Origin: Oceanobacter sp045430275
GTDB taxonomy: Bacteria > Pseudomonadota > Gammaproteobacteria > Pseudomonadales > Oceanobacteraceae
Assembly: GCA_045430275.1 (NCBI GenBank)
Contig: JAILXU010000003.1
Location: forward strand, 209,731 to 273,730
Length of the DNA stretch: 64,000 bases
Direction of reading: 5' to 3'
Shown: in pieces, positions 1 through 9,395 of the stretch
Numbering within the stretch: the stretch's first letter is position 1
How the letters are laid out: each line of letters begins with the position of its first letter
The notes under the pieces: generated by a model
What the model saw: the letters and a program-made list of their open reading frames with translations, nothing else
The model's database searches: none
Told to the model about the DNA's origin: nothing
Made by a program: the position numbers and the translations under genes

Positions 1-900
1 TTTGGCAAAGCGCACGGTGGAGCGCAGGCTGCTGCTGAACACATGCTGGAACGCGAGCTTGTAGCCGGTCTGCTTTGACAGCTCCAGGCTGTCGCCGCTG
101 AAGTCGTAGGCGGCAACGTCGCCAAAGTTCATATAGCCACCGAGGCCATTACCGGCGATCAGCGCAAACTTGAGGTTGTCGCCTGCGATATTGATGCGGC
201 CTGACACGCGTCCGGCCAGCGCCATGGCGGAATCGTCCTTGGTGCCGTCGTCAATATTGATTTGCTGCGCCAGCGCTCCGGCGGTCAGATGACCAAAGCC
301 GGTTTTGGCGGTGTATTTGACCACCAGATCCGGCAGGCTGGGATCGGGGGAGTTTTTCGGCTTCTCGGCAGCCAGTTCCAGGGTGCCGGTTGCACTCGGG
401 ATGGCGTAACGAATCACCGGATGACGCGAGAAAATCCGCGCCGCCGGGCCACCGAAGTCGGCGGTCTCGGCCAGTGCGCCCAAATCCATAAAGGTCGTCC
501 AGGTCTGACCCAGCGTCAGGTTATCCTGTTGAAAGTAGGCATGGCGCAGGTTGAAAATATTCTGTGTCCCGCCGGAGTACATGTCCCCTTCAACCACCGC
601 TTTCAGGTCGCCAACCGGGGTGCCGGTGCTGGTGTGGGTGAACTTCAGGCGCGACTCCCATGCCGACATGTGCAGATCGCCTTCTTCGTCTTCGGCTTCG
701 TCCTCGTTCAGGGTCAGCAAGGCCTGCTCGCGCAGTTGGCCAGCGCCGTCGTTTTCGGAGTTAAACAGCACATCCATTTTGATGTAGCCGCTGAAGGTGT
801 TGCTGGACTGGATCTCTGCCTGGGCTGATGACGCTGCACCAGCCAGCATGAACGAGGCAACTGCCAGGGATAAAAGACTCGGTTTGTTATTATTGTGCAT
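1..900 (-). CDS. DcaP-like outer-membrane porin, 3' part missing
   Basis: The reading frame opens at ATG 900 on the minus strand and runs off the left edge, so about 300 N-terminal residues are visible. A signal peptide (MHNNNKPSLLSLAVASFMLA, cut after SAQA) precedes an acidic N-terminal part and then alternating amphipathic strands such as GYIKMDVLF and LTLGQTWTTFMD. The strand pattern and the GQTWTTFMDLGA stretch resemble the DcaP family of trimeric outer-membrane channels, which take up small organic acids. It is transcribed away from the response-regulator gene at 1443 and sits beside a carboxylate TRAP operon, which fits a role in acid uptake. The family call rests on pattern memory; general porin function is safer. 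Confidence 0.7.
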   Translation of the reverse strand, partial: MHNNNKPSLLSLAVASFMLAGAASSAQAEIQSSNTFSGYIKMDVLFNSENDGAGQLREQALLTLNEDEAEDEEGDLHMSAWESRLKFTHTSTGTPVGDLKAVVEGDMYSGGTQNIFNLRHAYFQQDNLTLGQTWTTFMDLGALAETADFGGPAARIFSRHPVIRYAIPSATGTLELAAEKPKNSPDPSLPDLVVKYTAKTGFGHLTAGALAQQINIDDGTKDDSAMALAGRVSGRINIAGDNLKFALIAGNGLGGYMNFGDVAAYDFSGDSLELSKQTGYKLAFQHVFSSSLRSTVRFAK

Positions 901-1442
901 GGGTATTCCGCCTGTATTTCATATAAGGAATAGGACGTGTCGATAGGACGACTATTGGGTGGGATCAATATATAAAAATGGATTTATACAGGTATGCCGT
1001 AAGATAGTAGGTTAAATGGCGTTATAAGAGATTTTCAGATCATTCAATGGTGGCAGGTAAAACAGGCCATATTGGCCAATATCGAATATTGAATTTCAGT
1101 TACCCGTAAATGGTCGGAGTCTGGTATATTGGGCGTCATAAAATAGTGGCAATCAATGCTGTTTTACGAATATAGAAATACCAACGATTCATCGAAGGCC
1201 CTGATGCCATCATGGTTTTTCAGATAGCGGCTGTTATATCACCTACTTTAGTTGGGGCGTGTCCCGCTTGGTCTGAAATCGCCTTGCACGATAGTAGGGT
1301 GGAGCGTTATAAAACCCTTTTACTTGACTGTGATGCCGCAACCGCGCACCGACAGGGAATGCAATGAAACACACCATGGAGGCAAGGCGTATAACGCAGA
1401 TGCGATCGCAGCGACATATCATAACCACCACAGGCCGACACC
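901..1442. promoter_or_regulatory. Divergent intergenic region between porin and crbR-like gene
   Basis: This 542-base gap must hold the promoters of the leftward porin and the rightward response regulator. It contains three copies of a TAGTAGG/CCTACT-type core: TAGTAGG at 1005-1011, CCTACT at 1242-1247 and TAGTAGG at 1292-1298. The same core recurs as a longer palindrome before the TRAP operon (5727-5765). No convincing sigma70 boxes or ORFs were seen. Confidence 0.35.
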
Positions 1443-2057
1443 ATGTATCACGTAGTCATTGCTGATGATCACCCGCTGTTTCGCCGGGCGCTGCGCGACG
1501 CGCTGTACGATACCGGCCAGCGTTGCGATATAACCGAATGCGAAACTTTTGATCAGGCGCTGGAGCAAATCGAGGCACACCAGCCAGATGTGCTACTGCT
1601 GGATCTGAAAATGCCGGGCAATAGCGGCCTGTTCGGATTAATGCGATTGCGGTCGGAATACCCACAATTGGCCATTGTGGTGGTCAGCGCCAGTGAAGAC
1701 AGCGCTATTATTGCCAATATCCGGCAATTGGGCGCGCTGGGGTTTATTCCCAAATCCTGCAGCATGGAACACATGACCGAGGCGCTGAGCCGGGTTATGA
1801 ACGGGCATTTGAGCTTCCCGGAGTTTGTCGATCAGCAATCCAGCGCGATGACGGAAAAGCTGGCGTCACTGACGCCACAGCAGTTGCGGGTTTTGCACCT
1901 GATTGCCGAAGGTGCCCTGAACAAGCAAATCGGCTACAGCCTGAACATCAAGGAAACCACGGTTAAATCCCACATCAGCGATATTTTCCGCAAGCTGGAC
2001 ATCAACAACCGCACTCAGGCGGCCTTGATTGTGCAACAACTGGATGTGCCGGACTGA
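1443..2057 (+). CDS. crbR: LuxR/NarL-family response regulator, CrbR-like
   Basis: This is a 204-residue two-domain response regulator. Residues 1-120 form a receiver domain with the acidic pocket (IADDHPLF), the phospho-acceptor Asp54 in LLLDLKMPG and the switch residues VVSAS and PKS. Residues about 140-200 form a LuxR-type helix-turn-helix (LTPQQLRVLHLIAEG, NKQIGYSLNIKETTVKSHIS). It converges on the large SSS-domain histidine kinase gene, 15 bases away. This pairing is characteristic of CrbS/CrbR, which activates acetyl-CoA synthetase and related carboxylate genes in Vibrio and Pseudomonas. The assignment to CrbR rather than another NarL-type regulator is an inference from the neighbour. 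Confidence 0.75.
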   Translation: MYHVVIADDHPLFRRALRDALYDTGQRCDITECETFDQALEQIEAHQPDVLLLDLKMPGNSGLFGLMRLRSEYPQLAIVVVSASEDSAIIANIRQLGALGFIPKSCSMEHMTEALSRVMNGHLSFPEFVDQQSSAMTEKLASLTPQQLRVLHLIAEGALNKQIGYSLNIKETTVKSHISDIFRKLDINNRTQAALIVQQLDVPD

Positions 2058-2072
2058 CAACACTCACACTGG

Positions 2073-5000
2073 TCAGGCCATCATCCGGTTCAGTAAAGCC
2101 CGCAGCGCCATGGGCTTGACTGGCTTGCGCAGCAGTTGATAGCCGAGCGTGTCGATCTTCTGTTTCACGTCATCGGTATAGTCGGCGGTAATCACCATGC
2201 AAGGCACATCTTGCTGCCAAACCTCCCGAAAGGCGGCCATCACATCCAGCCCGGTCACGCCCTGATCAAGATGGTAGTCAATAATCACCAGCGCTGGAAT
2301 GCTGCCATCTAACGCCTGTCTGGCTCGATTGAAACTGTTGCCTGTCACCACCGTATAGCCCCAATCCGACAGCAGGTGGCCCATGCCATCGATGATCTGT
2401 TGCTCGTTATCAATGCACAACACCAGCCCGCTGCTGTGGCTGCCAGCATGACCGGTGTTATCCACAGGGCTTTCCTGACGGGCTTCTGTCACCGGAATGG
2501 TGACGCTGAAACAACTGCCCTGACCGTGCCAGGAATGGGCCTGAATCGGATGCTCCAGCAACTGACACAAGCGTTGCACAATCGACAGGCCAAGCCCCAG
2601 CCCCTTACTGGACGTGGTGGTGCCGGGAGCGGATTCAAGGCGATGAAACTCTTCAAAAATCGCGCCCAGCTCGGCCTTGGGAATACCAATGCCGGTATCC
2701 CATACCTCTACGATGGCAGCGTGTTCCACGCGCCGCACACCGATCAGAATCCGGCCATGGTCGGTATAGCGCAGAGCGTTACTGAGCAGGTTTTGCAGCA
2801 CCCGGCGCAGCAATACCGGGTCGGTGTCGACGGTGAGTGAACAGGGCACGGCGTGCAGTTCGATGCCTTGTTGTTCCACCAGAGGCCGGAACTCGCCCAC
2901 CAGAGAATCCAGCACCTGAGCCAGTGGCAGCACCTGACGTTTGGGCCGGACGATGTCGGCGTCGAGTTTGGATATTTCCAGCAGCTCGCTGAGCAGGGTT
3001 TCGGCAGCGTGCAGAGATTGATCCAGATGCTGTGCTACGGGTAACACCTGTTCGATGATGTCTGGCTGTGCGTCCCGACGTCGTTCCAGCTTGTTGATGA
3101 TGGAAGCTGAAAACAGCGAGGCGGAATTCAACGGCTGCACCAGATCGTGCCCGGCGGCGGCCAGAAAACGGGTCTTGTTACGGCTGGCTTTTTGCAAATC
3201 GGCGTTCAGCCCGGTCAGTTCGTGGGTACGTTCAGCGACGCGCTGCTCCAGAATTTCATTGGCCTGCCGTAATTGCTCCTCGATATGGCGATGCTCGGTG
3301 ATGTCGGTGTACACCGTCACATACAGGCGTTCGGCAATCGGAATACCGCTGAGTTCAATGTAACGCCCGTCAGAGGCTTTGCGGACGTAATGCAGCGCCT
3401 CCCGGTTGGCCACTTCGCGCATGCGACGACTGACCAGAGCATCTACGTCGCCTTCGCCATAACCGCCGGAGCGGGCGATAAAGCGCACCACATTTTCCGA
3501 CGACTGGCCGACGTACAGATAACCGTTGGGAAAATCATAGAGAGACGCAAATCGCTGGTTCCAGGCGACGATATTGAGGTTCTCATCCACCACGGTAATG
3601 CCCTGATTCAAGCTGTGAAGCACGGCATTGAGCAAGTCGCGGTTGAACAGCACCACCTCGGACACCTCGTCCATCAGGGTGTTGAGATTGCTGTACTGGG
3701 CCGGTTGGTCTTCGAGCAGGTTACGCAGCAGCAGGTCGGAGCCACGCCGCCCGACCACCGAGCTGAGCAGGCGATCTGCCGATTTCAGCATCTGGTCGTT
3801 GACCTGGCCCTTGTCGATCAGGCGGCCCGTCAGCGGATTGCTGGAGGCTTCAAAAAAGGTGGCAACCTTGGCTGGCGTAATAAAACGCTGCAACAGCGCG
3901 CGCAGGTCTTCGAGCCGAATAGCGTATTTTTTCTGGCTGTTGGAATGGGGCTGGCCCTGGCTGTAGACAAAGCGCTGGGCTTGCTCCAGATCGGCAAAGC
4001 TGGGCTTGTGGTAGAGCGAGCCGATCACCAGCGCCAGACAGTTCAGCAGCAGACTCCAGAAGGTGCCGTGAACGGTGGCGTCCATGCCTGTGAACCCCAA
4101 AAAGGCGTGAGGCTGCAGGAACGGCAAACCCCACAAACCGTTCATAAAAGCTGAACCAATCCAGCCTGCGTTAGCCAGCACAGGCAGAAACAGAGTGTAG
4201 AGCCACACCGCAAAGCCGATGCCGATGCCCCAGTAGGCCCCTGCCCGATTGGCACCGTGCCAGATCAGCCCGATCAGCATTGCCGGAGCAAACTGGGCAA
4301 TGGCGACAAACGACAGCACGCCAATTTCCGACAGGCTGTGGTATTGCGACAGCAGCCGGTAATAGACAAAGCCCAATACCAACACCATAACGATGGCGAC
4401 CCGGCGAATGGTCAGCACGCTGGTTTTGATGTCGTCATTGTCATCGTCACCGCGCCAGCCCAATTTAATCATCAATGGCAGAATCAGCTCGTTACACATC
4501 ATGGTGGCCAGCGTGATGGAGGAGATGATCACCATGGAAGTGCCTGCTGACAGTCCACCGATATAGGCGAACAGGGCCAGCCAATCTTGCTCGAACACCA
4601 TTGGCAGGTGGAGCGTGACGTAGTTGAAGCTGCCCAGCAGATCCTGATTGAGCCAGGCGACCAGCCCTAACGGCAAAATGAACAGATTGATCAGCAGCAG
4701 ATACAACGGAAACATCCAGCGCGCGGTGCGAATATCTCGCTCGCTGCGGTATTCCACCACCGCCACATGAAAGTGGCGGGGCAGCGCAATAATGGCAATA
4801 CCGCCGACCAGCGCGTGCGTGAGATAGATACTGGGGTCGGAGTAATCGGTCAGTGCTTGCGCCAGTTCGGGCACCGCCATGGCTTGTTGCACCAGGTCGC
4901 TGAAGCCGTCGTACAGGCCGTAAACGGCAAACAGTCCAACGGCCATCAAGGCCACCAGTTTAACCAGCGATTCAAAGGCGATGGCCAGCATCATACCCTG

Positions 5001-5546
5001 ATGGCTTTCACTGGAATCCACCGTGCGGGTGCCAAACAGTATCCCGAATAACGCCATAAATGCAGCGATAAACAGCGTTGGGTCGTTGTACCAGCTCAGT
5101 TCAATGGCGGTGGTTTCCGTCAATAGCTGAAAGCTGGCCGAGACGGCTTTTAACTGCAGCGCAATGTAAGGCACGATGCCGAGCAGGCACAGCAAGGCGA
5201 CCACCACGCCAATGCCTCGGCTGTGGCCGTAACGGGCGGAGATAAAGTCGGAAATGGTGGTGCTGTTCTCTTGTCGGGCGATGCGGATAATGCGGTCGAA
5301 CACCTTCCAGCCCAGAGTGATCAGCAAGATGGCCCCCAGGTAGGTTGGGGCCAGCATCCAGCCATGGGCAACGGCCTGGGGAACCGTGCCGTAAAAGGCC
5401 CAGGTAGTGCAAAAAATCGCCAGGGTCAGGCTGTAGATATAGGGTTGCCAGGATGGACGACTGATGCGGTTGCCCCAAATGGCAATCACAAACAGGAAGG
5501 CGACGTACAGCAGCGACACTGCCCCGACAAGCCAGACTGTATTCAT
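2073..5546 (-). CDS. crbS: Hybrid histidine kinase with sodium:solute symporter domain, CrbS-like
   Basis: This 1157-residue membrane sensor has, in order: a sodium:solute symporter domain of about 500 residues with some 13 hydrophobic segments; a PAS domain (about 645-745, LNQGITVVDENLNIVAWN); a coiled coil; a dimerisation domain with the phospho-acceptor His800 in AAAGHDLVQPLNSA; an ATPase domain (NLLSNALRYT, DTGIGIP, GLGLGLSIV); and a C-terminal receiver with Asp1090 (VIIDYHLD). This is the architecture of CrbS, CbrA and related hybrid kinases, in which a transporter-like domain senses a solute. Its likely partner is the convergent LuxR-type regulator. The divergent gene on its other side is the TRAP binding protein, so the TRAP operon may be a target. 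The start has an AGAAGG ribosome site. Confidence 0.88.
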   Translation of the reverse strand: MNTVWLVGAVSLLYVAFLFVIAIWGNRISRPSWQPYIYSLTLAIFCTTWAFYGTVPQAVAHGWMLAPTYLGAILLITLGWKVFDRIIRIARQENSTTISDFISARYGHSRGIGVVVALLCLLGIVPYIALQLKAVSASFQLLTETTAIELSWYNDPTLFIAAFMALFGILFGTRTVDSSESHQGMMLAIAFESLVKLVALMAVGLFAVYGLYDGFSDLVQQAMAVPELAQALTDYSDPSIYLTHALVGGIAIIALPRHFHVAVVEYRSERDIRTARWMFPLYLLLINLFILPLGLVAWLNQDLLGSFNYVTLHLPMVFEQDWLALFAYIGGLSAGTSMVIISSITLATMMCNELILPLMIKLGWRGDDDNDDIKTSVLTIRRVAIVMVLVLGFVYYRLLSQYHSLSEIGVLSFVAIAQFAPAMLIGLIWHGANRAGAYWGIGIGFAVWLYTLFLPVLANAGWIGSAFMNGLWGLPFLQPHAFLGFTGMDATVHGTFWSLLLNCLALVIGSLYHKPSFADLEQAQRFVYSQGQPHSNSQKKYAIRLEDLRALLQRFITPAKVATFFEASSNPLTGRLIDKGQVNDQMLKSADRLLSSVVGRRGSDLLLRNLLEDQPAQYSNLNTLMDEVSEVVLFNRDLLNAVLHSLNQGITVVDENLNIVAWNQRFASLYDFPNGYLYVGQSSENVVRFIARSGGYGEGDVDALVSRRMREVANREALHYVRKASDGRYIELSGIPIAERLYVTVYTDITEHRHIEEQLRQANEILEQRVAERTHELTGLNADLQKASRNKTRFLAAAGHDLVQPLNSASLFSASIINKLERRRDAQPDIIEQVLPVAQHLDQSLHAAETLLSELLEISKLDADIVRPKRQVLPLAQVLDSLVGEFRPLVEQQGIELHAVPCSLTVDTDPVLLRRVLQNLLSNALRYTDHGRILIGVRRVEHAAIVEVWDTGIGIPKAELGAIFEEFHRLESAPGTTTSSKGLGLGLSIVQRLCQLLEHPIQAHSWHGQGSCFSVTIPVTEARQESPVDNTGHAGSHSSGLVLCIDNEQQIIDGMGHLLSDWGYTVVTGNSFNRARQALDGSIPALVIIDYHLDQGVTGLDVMAAFREVWQQDVPCMVITADYTDDVKQKIDTLGYQLLRKPVKPMALRALLNRMMA

Positions 5547-5888
5547 AACCTTCTTATCACCTGTTGATCAGCCGTAAAGTGGCAAATAAAAGACCATGTC
5601 ATGAGATATATTGCAAGGCAGTTATATGGATTGTAATGGTTCTTAAAAGAGCTGATGATATGATTGTGAATGCCTTATATCTTATATCCCGAATCCCATA
5701 CTTATAAAATCCCCCAACTTTAACAACCTACTTTGGTAGGTGGTATTCGTATTCCCCTACCAAAGAACGGTATTAGCGCACATATCGGCTTTCTATAGTT
5801 TTTCATACCCGGCCAATGATCGGCTGACGTCTGCTATTCCGAACCGCGCTCACAATCTCTGCGCCAACAATAAAAACAGGAACCGGTT
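5547..5888. promoter_or_regulatory. Divergent regulatory region between crbS-like gene and TRAP operon
   Basis: This 342-base AT-rich gap drives transcription both ways. It contains CCTAC-TTTG-GTAGG (5727-5740, 5-bp arms). CTTTGGTAGG (5731-5740) also pairs with its exact reverse complement CCTACCAAAG (5756-5765), giving a 10-bp inverted repeat with a 15-base spacer. The core is shared with the gap before the response-regulator gene, so it is a candidate binding site for that regulator. Confidence 0.45.
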
Positions 5889-6941
5889 ATGAAAAAGACA
5901 ATGAAAACAGTGATGGCGGTTTCCGCCTTGTCCATGTGTGTGGCAGCAGCTAATGCCAAACCCATTTTGCTGAAAACCCCGATTGCTTTTGGCTCCCATT
6001 TGCCTGCACTGGGCACGCCGATTTCCTGGGTATCCAAGCAATTGCCATTGGTTTCCGGTGGTCAGCTCAAAATGAAAATTTATGAGCCGGGCAAGCTGGT
6101 GGCTCCGCTGCAGATTCTGGATGCGGTTTCCAGCGGCAAGGTGAACTCGGGCTACGCCATTGCCGGTTACTGGGCGGGCAAGATTCCAGCAGCAGCGATT
6201 TTCTCGACCATTCCGTTCGGCCCGGAAGCACCGGAATTCATGGCCTGGATGTACTACGGCAACGGCCACAAGCTGTATCAGAAAATGTACGACGATGCCG
6301 GTTACAACGTGCATGTGGAACCGTGCGCGCTGATCAGCCCGGAAACGTCTGGCTGGTTCAAGAAGCCGGTGAAGTCTCTGGATGACCTGAAAGGCCTGAA
6401 CATGCGCTTCTACGGTCTGGGCGGTGAAGTGATGCAGAAGCTGGGCGTTTCCACGTCGCTGCTGCCGGGTGGTGAAATCTTCGGTGCGCTGGAGAAAGGC
6501 GCAATCGATGCGACCGAGTTCTCCCAGCCTGCCATTGACCAGAAGCTGGGCTTCTACAAGATTGCCAAGCACAACTACTTCCCCGGCTGGCACCAGCAAG
6601 CCACGATGTTCGAGCTGCTGATCAACAAGGACACCTGGAAAAAAATGGATGACAGTCAGCGTGCGGTGATTTCTACCACTTGTAAGGCGTCCATCACCAA
6701 CTCCATTGCGGAATCGGAATACATTCAGTTCGACGCCATCAAGAAGAACACCGAAGAACGGGGCGTGACCGTTCACAAGTGGCCACCGGAAATGCTCGAA
6801 GCCTTCCGCAGCGCCTGGGCCGAAGTAGTCGAAGATCAAAAGAAAGATCCCACTTTTGCGGCGGTGTACAAAGACCTGCAGACGTTCCGCGAGAACTACA
6901 AGCTGTGGTCTTCCCGCGCTTTTGTGCCACGTGAAGATTAA
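5889..6941 (+). CDS. dctP: TRAP transporter substrate-binding protein (DctP family)
   Basis: This 350-residue periplasmic protein has a clear signal peptide (cleavage after AAANA). It binds the substrate and delivers it to the DctQM membrane complex for sodium-driven uptake. The body shows the DctP/TakP pattern: LVAPLQILDAVSSGKV near the N-terminus and the substrate-anchoring region around MRFYGLGGEVMQKLGVS (Arg about residue 173), then LPGGEIFGALEKGAIDATEF. The latter resembles the alpha-keto-acid or lactate-binding subgroup more than the C4-dicarboxylate DctP of Rhodobacter, so an organic acid is likely but its identity is open. AGGAACC lies before the ATG. A strong hairpin follows the gene. 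Confidence 0.9.
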   Translation: MKKTMKTVMAVSALSMCVAAANAKPILLKTPIAFGSHLPALGTPISWVSKQLPLVSGGQLKMKIYEPGKLVAPLQILDAVSSGKVNSGYAIAGYWAGKIPAAAIFSTIPFGPEAPEFMAWMYYGNGHKLYQKMYDDAGYNVHVEPCALISPETSGWFKKPVKSLDDLKGLNMRFYGLGGEVMQKLGVSTSLLPGGEIFGALEKGAIDATEFSQPAIDQKLGFYKIAKHNYFPGWHQQATMFELLINKDTWKKMDDSQRAVISTTCKASITNSIAESEYIQFDAIKKNTEERGVTVHKWPPEMLEAFRSAWAEVVEDQKKDPTFAAVYKDLQTFRENYKLWSSRAFVPRED

Positions 6942-6963
6942 TTCCAAATACCGGTAATGCACC

Positions 6964-6995
6964 ACAGGGCTGTGCGTCTTATGCGCCAGCCCTGT
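6964..6995 (+). terminator. Intercistronic stem-loop after dctP
   Basis: ACAGGGCTG (6964-6972) pairs perfectly with CAGCCCTGT (6987-6995). No U-tract follows, so it more likely protects the dctP end of the message or partly attenuates dctQM than terminates fully. Confidence 0.6.
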
Positions 6996-7045
6996 TCCCG
7001 TTTCACTCGCTGTTTTCGCAGCCGTTCTTTTCAGCAGGTATTCCC

Positions 7046-7585
7046 ATGAGTCATTCCGATCCCGAACCGCAGGTGCCCGTGCCGATTGCGGATGCCATCG
7101 ACCAGGCATTGATACGCATCGGCCAGTTTGTCGCCTGGATTTTTGTCATCCTGATGGTGGTGATTTTGCTTCAGGTAACGCTGCGACGAGGCTTCAGCGC
7201 AGGCCTGATTGCACTGGAGGAGTTGCAGTGGCACTTGTATGCCATCGGGGTTCTGGTTGGCGTGGTGTACGCTCAGGCGCGCAATTCTCATGTGCGTGTG
7301 GATGTGCTGCACAGCCACTTTTCGCCGTTCTGGAAGTACCTGGTTGAAATCCTCGGCATGGTGTTCTTGCTGTTGCCATTTTTGCTGCTGGTGTTCTACC
7401 ACGGCGTTGAATTTGTGCAGGAATCCTACCGCATTGGCGAGCGCTCGCTGGCTCCGGCGGGGCTGCCTTATCGCTGGCTGATCAAGTCGATGATTCCTCT
7501 CTGTTTCGGGTTGCTGATTCTGGCCTGCTTTGGCCGTATTTACCGCGACATTGTGCTGTTAACCCGTCACCGGTCGGAGGGCTGA
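7046..7585 (+). CDS. dctQ: TRAP transporter small membrane subunit (DctQ)
   Basis: This 179-residue protein has four hydrophobic segments (about residues 28-50, 60-78, 98-120 and 145-168), as expected for the DctQ family. It carries the family pattern EELQWHLYAIGVLVGVVYAQ and a HVRVD motif. DctQ is required with DctM for TRAP transport in the inner membrane. It lies about 100 bases after dctP and two bases before dctM, in one operon. Confidence 0.9.
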   Translation: MSHSDPEPQVPVPIADAIDQALIRIGQFVAWIFVILMVVILLQVTLRRGFSAGLIALEELQWHLYAIGVLVGVVYAQARNSHVRVDVLHSHFSPFWKYLVEILGMVFLLLPFLLLVFYHGVEFVQESYRIGERSLAPAGLPYRWLIKSMIPLCFGLLILACFGRIYRDIVLLTRHRSEG

Positions 7586-7587
7586 TC

Positions 7588-8976
7588 ATGGAACTTAACG
7601 AAATTCTGATTGTGATGATGTTCGTCAGCTTTATTGCGCTGTTGTTCAGTGGCTTTCCCGTGGCCTGGGTGCTGGCGGGTGTCGGTACGTTGTTTGCGTC
7701 GATTGCCTGGATGGCTGACCTGAACATGGACACGCTGCTCGGCATTGACTTCAACTCGGCTGGGCTGGTGGTCAGCCGGATCTACAAGATCATGGATAAC
7801 TGGATTCTGGTCGCGCTGCCGATGTTCATCTTTATGGGCAACTTGCTGGATAAATCCGGTGTGGCCGAAAACCTGATGCATTCGTTTCAGGCGCTGTTTG
7901 GGCGCGTCCGGGGCGGGCTGGCTATTACCGTGGTGCTGATCGGGATTATTCTGGCAGCGTCCACTGGCATTGTCGGCGCTTCGGTGGTGTTGCTGGGGGT
8001 GATGTCGTTGCCCGCGATGATGAAACAGGGCTACTGCAAAACCGTTACCGTGGGCACCATTGCCAGCTCTGGCACGCTGGGCATTCTGATTCCACCAAGC
8101 ATCATGCTGGTGATCATGGCCGACCAGTTGGCGCTGTCGGTGGGTGATTTGTTTATGGGTGCGGTTTTCCCCGGCCTGCTGCTGGGCACGCTGTATATCG
8201 TTTACATTCTGGGCTGGGGTTTCCTGAAGCCGGATTCCATGCCGCTGGCTGAGAACGTCAAGCCGGTGACACGGCAGGTCTGGATTGATGTCTTCAAGGC
8301 CGTCACGCCGACGCTGGCGATGATTGTCGCGGTACTCGGCAGCATCTTTACCGGCATTGCGACGCCAACCGAAGCCTCGGCGGTGGGTGCTTTTGCGGCC
8401 ATGCTGCTGGCGTGGCATAACGGCAAACTGAGCGTCAAAGTAGTGAAGGAGTGCCTGCACGATACGCTGAATGTGAGCGGTTATATTTTCGCCATCTTTA
8501 TCGGTGCCACCATGTTTGCACTGGTGCTGCGTGAACTGGGCGGTGACGAGTACATCGAGTCACTGCTGACTTCGCTGCCGTTTGGCCCGTACGGCATCAT
8601 TCTGTTTATTCTCGGCATCGTCTTCTTGCTCGGCTTTATCCTCGACTGGATTGAAATCACCCTGATTATCCTGCCATTGGTTGCCCCGGTGGTCAGTGCG
8701 CTGGAAATCTCCATCAATGGCTATGGCGTGCTCGATAACCCGACGCTGGTGTGGTTTGTGATGCTGGTGGCTCTGACGTTGCAAACGTCCTTCCTGACAC
8801 CGCCGGTAGGATTCTCGCTGTTCTACCTCAAGGGCGTCTGCCCGCCGGAAGTGACACTGAAGACCATCTACAAGGGCGTGATTCCCTTTATTATCCTGCA
8901 ATTGACGGCCCTGACCTTGCTGATTCTGTTCCCGGCGCTGGTGAACTGGTTCCCGGCCATGGTGTATGGGTCGTAG
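7588..8976 (+). CDS. dctM: TRAP transporter large permease subunit (DctM)
   Basis: This 462-residue inner-membrane protein is hydrophobic throughout. It carries the DctM signatures GFPVAWVLAGVG near the N-terminus, ILIPPSIMLVIMADQ in the first half and FLLGFILDWIEITLIILPL in the second, with a TPPVGFSLFYLKGV-type segment near the end. It is the sodium-coupled translocating subunit of the TRAP system with DctP and DctQ. The start codon lies 2 bases after the dctQ stop, so translation is probably coupled. A REP pair and a strong hairpin follow the operon. Confidence 0.93.
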   Translation: MELNEILIVMMFVSFIALLFSGFPVAWVLAGVGTLFASIAWMADLNMDTLLGIDFNSAGLVVSRIYKIMDNWILVALPMFIFMGNLLDKSGVAENLMHSFQALFGRVRGGLAITVVLIGIILAASTGIVGASVVLLGVMSLPAMMKQGYCKTVTVGTIASSGTLGILIPPSIMLVIMADQLALSVGDLFMGAVFPGLLLGTLYIVYILGWGFLKPDSMPLAENVKPVTRQVWIDVFKAVTPTLAMIVAVLGSIFTGIATPTEASAVGAFAAMLLAWHNGKLSVKVVKECLHDTLNVSGYIFAIFIGATMFALVLRELGGDEYIESLLTSLPFGPYGIILFILGIVFLLGFILDWIEITLIILPLVAPVVSALEISINGYGVLDNPTLVWFVMLVALTLQTSFLTPPVGFSLFYLKGVCPPEVTLKTIYKGVIPFIILQLTALTLLILFPALVNWFPAMVYGS

Positions 8977-8995
8977 GAGTTTGTTAACCAGACCT

Positions 8996-9052
8996 GCAGG
9001 AGCCAGGTCGCTTGCCTGCGATGTGACAGTATTCAATCGGTCGCAGGCGGCC
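8996..9052. repeat. REP-like pair (BIME)
   Basis: GCAGGAGCCAGGTCGCTTGC begins an imperfect hairpin at 8996-9022. An inverted partner, TCGGTCGCAGGCGGCC, follows at 9037-9052. It resembles the Pseudomonas REP core GGAGCGGGCTTGCCCGCGAT, which occurs nearly intact at 19908-19930. It sits in the 3' flank of the TRAP operon, a typical REP location. Confidence 0.6.
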
Positions 9053-9086
9053 ATCATGCATAGCTATTTTTCCTCAATATGAGAAG

Positions 9087-9119
9087 CAGGGTAATGGATC
9101 AGTAATATCCATTACCCTG
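9087..9119. terminator. Strong hairpin after the TRAP operon
   Basis: CAGGGTAATGGAT (9087-9099) and ATCCATTACCCTG (9107-9119) form a perfect 13-bp stem with a 7-base loop. The trailing TTGTTCGT is only weakly U-rich. It is the likely end of the dctPQM transcript. The rest of the gap 9120-9395 is AT-rich leader for the next gene with no other recognisable site. Confidence 0.6.
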
Positions 9120-9395
9120 TTGTTCGTAAAAACACGTCATATAACGCCGTAAATGTTCGGCTGTTATCCGCTGGTCGATATATTCCCGTCTGTTTTTTTA
9201 TTTCGTTACAAGATGTAACGGAATTATCCACCGTTTCAAAGAAATGAGCCGCTACACTCCTGCTTATAGTCAATCAGTCTAATTCTGAATTCAGATCAAA
9301 AATAACAATAAACTCAATACTGGAGAAAAGTACCATTTCAGCAATATAACGACTGATTATTCATCCTTTGATGCCGTTGGGTTTGTGTGGGGTTT

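Noticed and set aside
3273..4154. A 293-codon frame antisense to the CrbS-like kinase
   Set aside because: It mirrors a conserved coding frame in high-GC DNA; the kinase domains on the other strand are unambiguous.
5850..7109. A 419-codon frame antisense to dctP
   Set aside because: It is antisense to the full-length DctP gene with clear signal peptide and family motifs.
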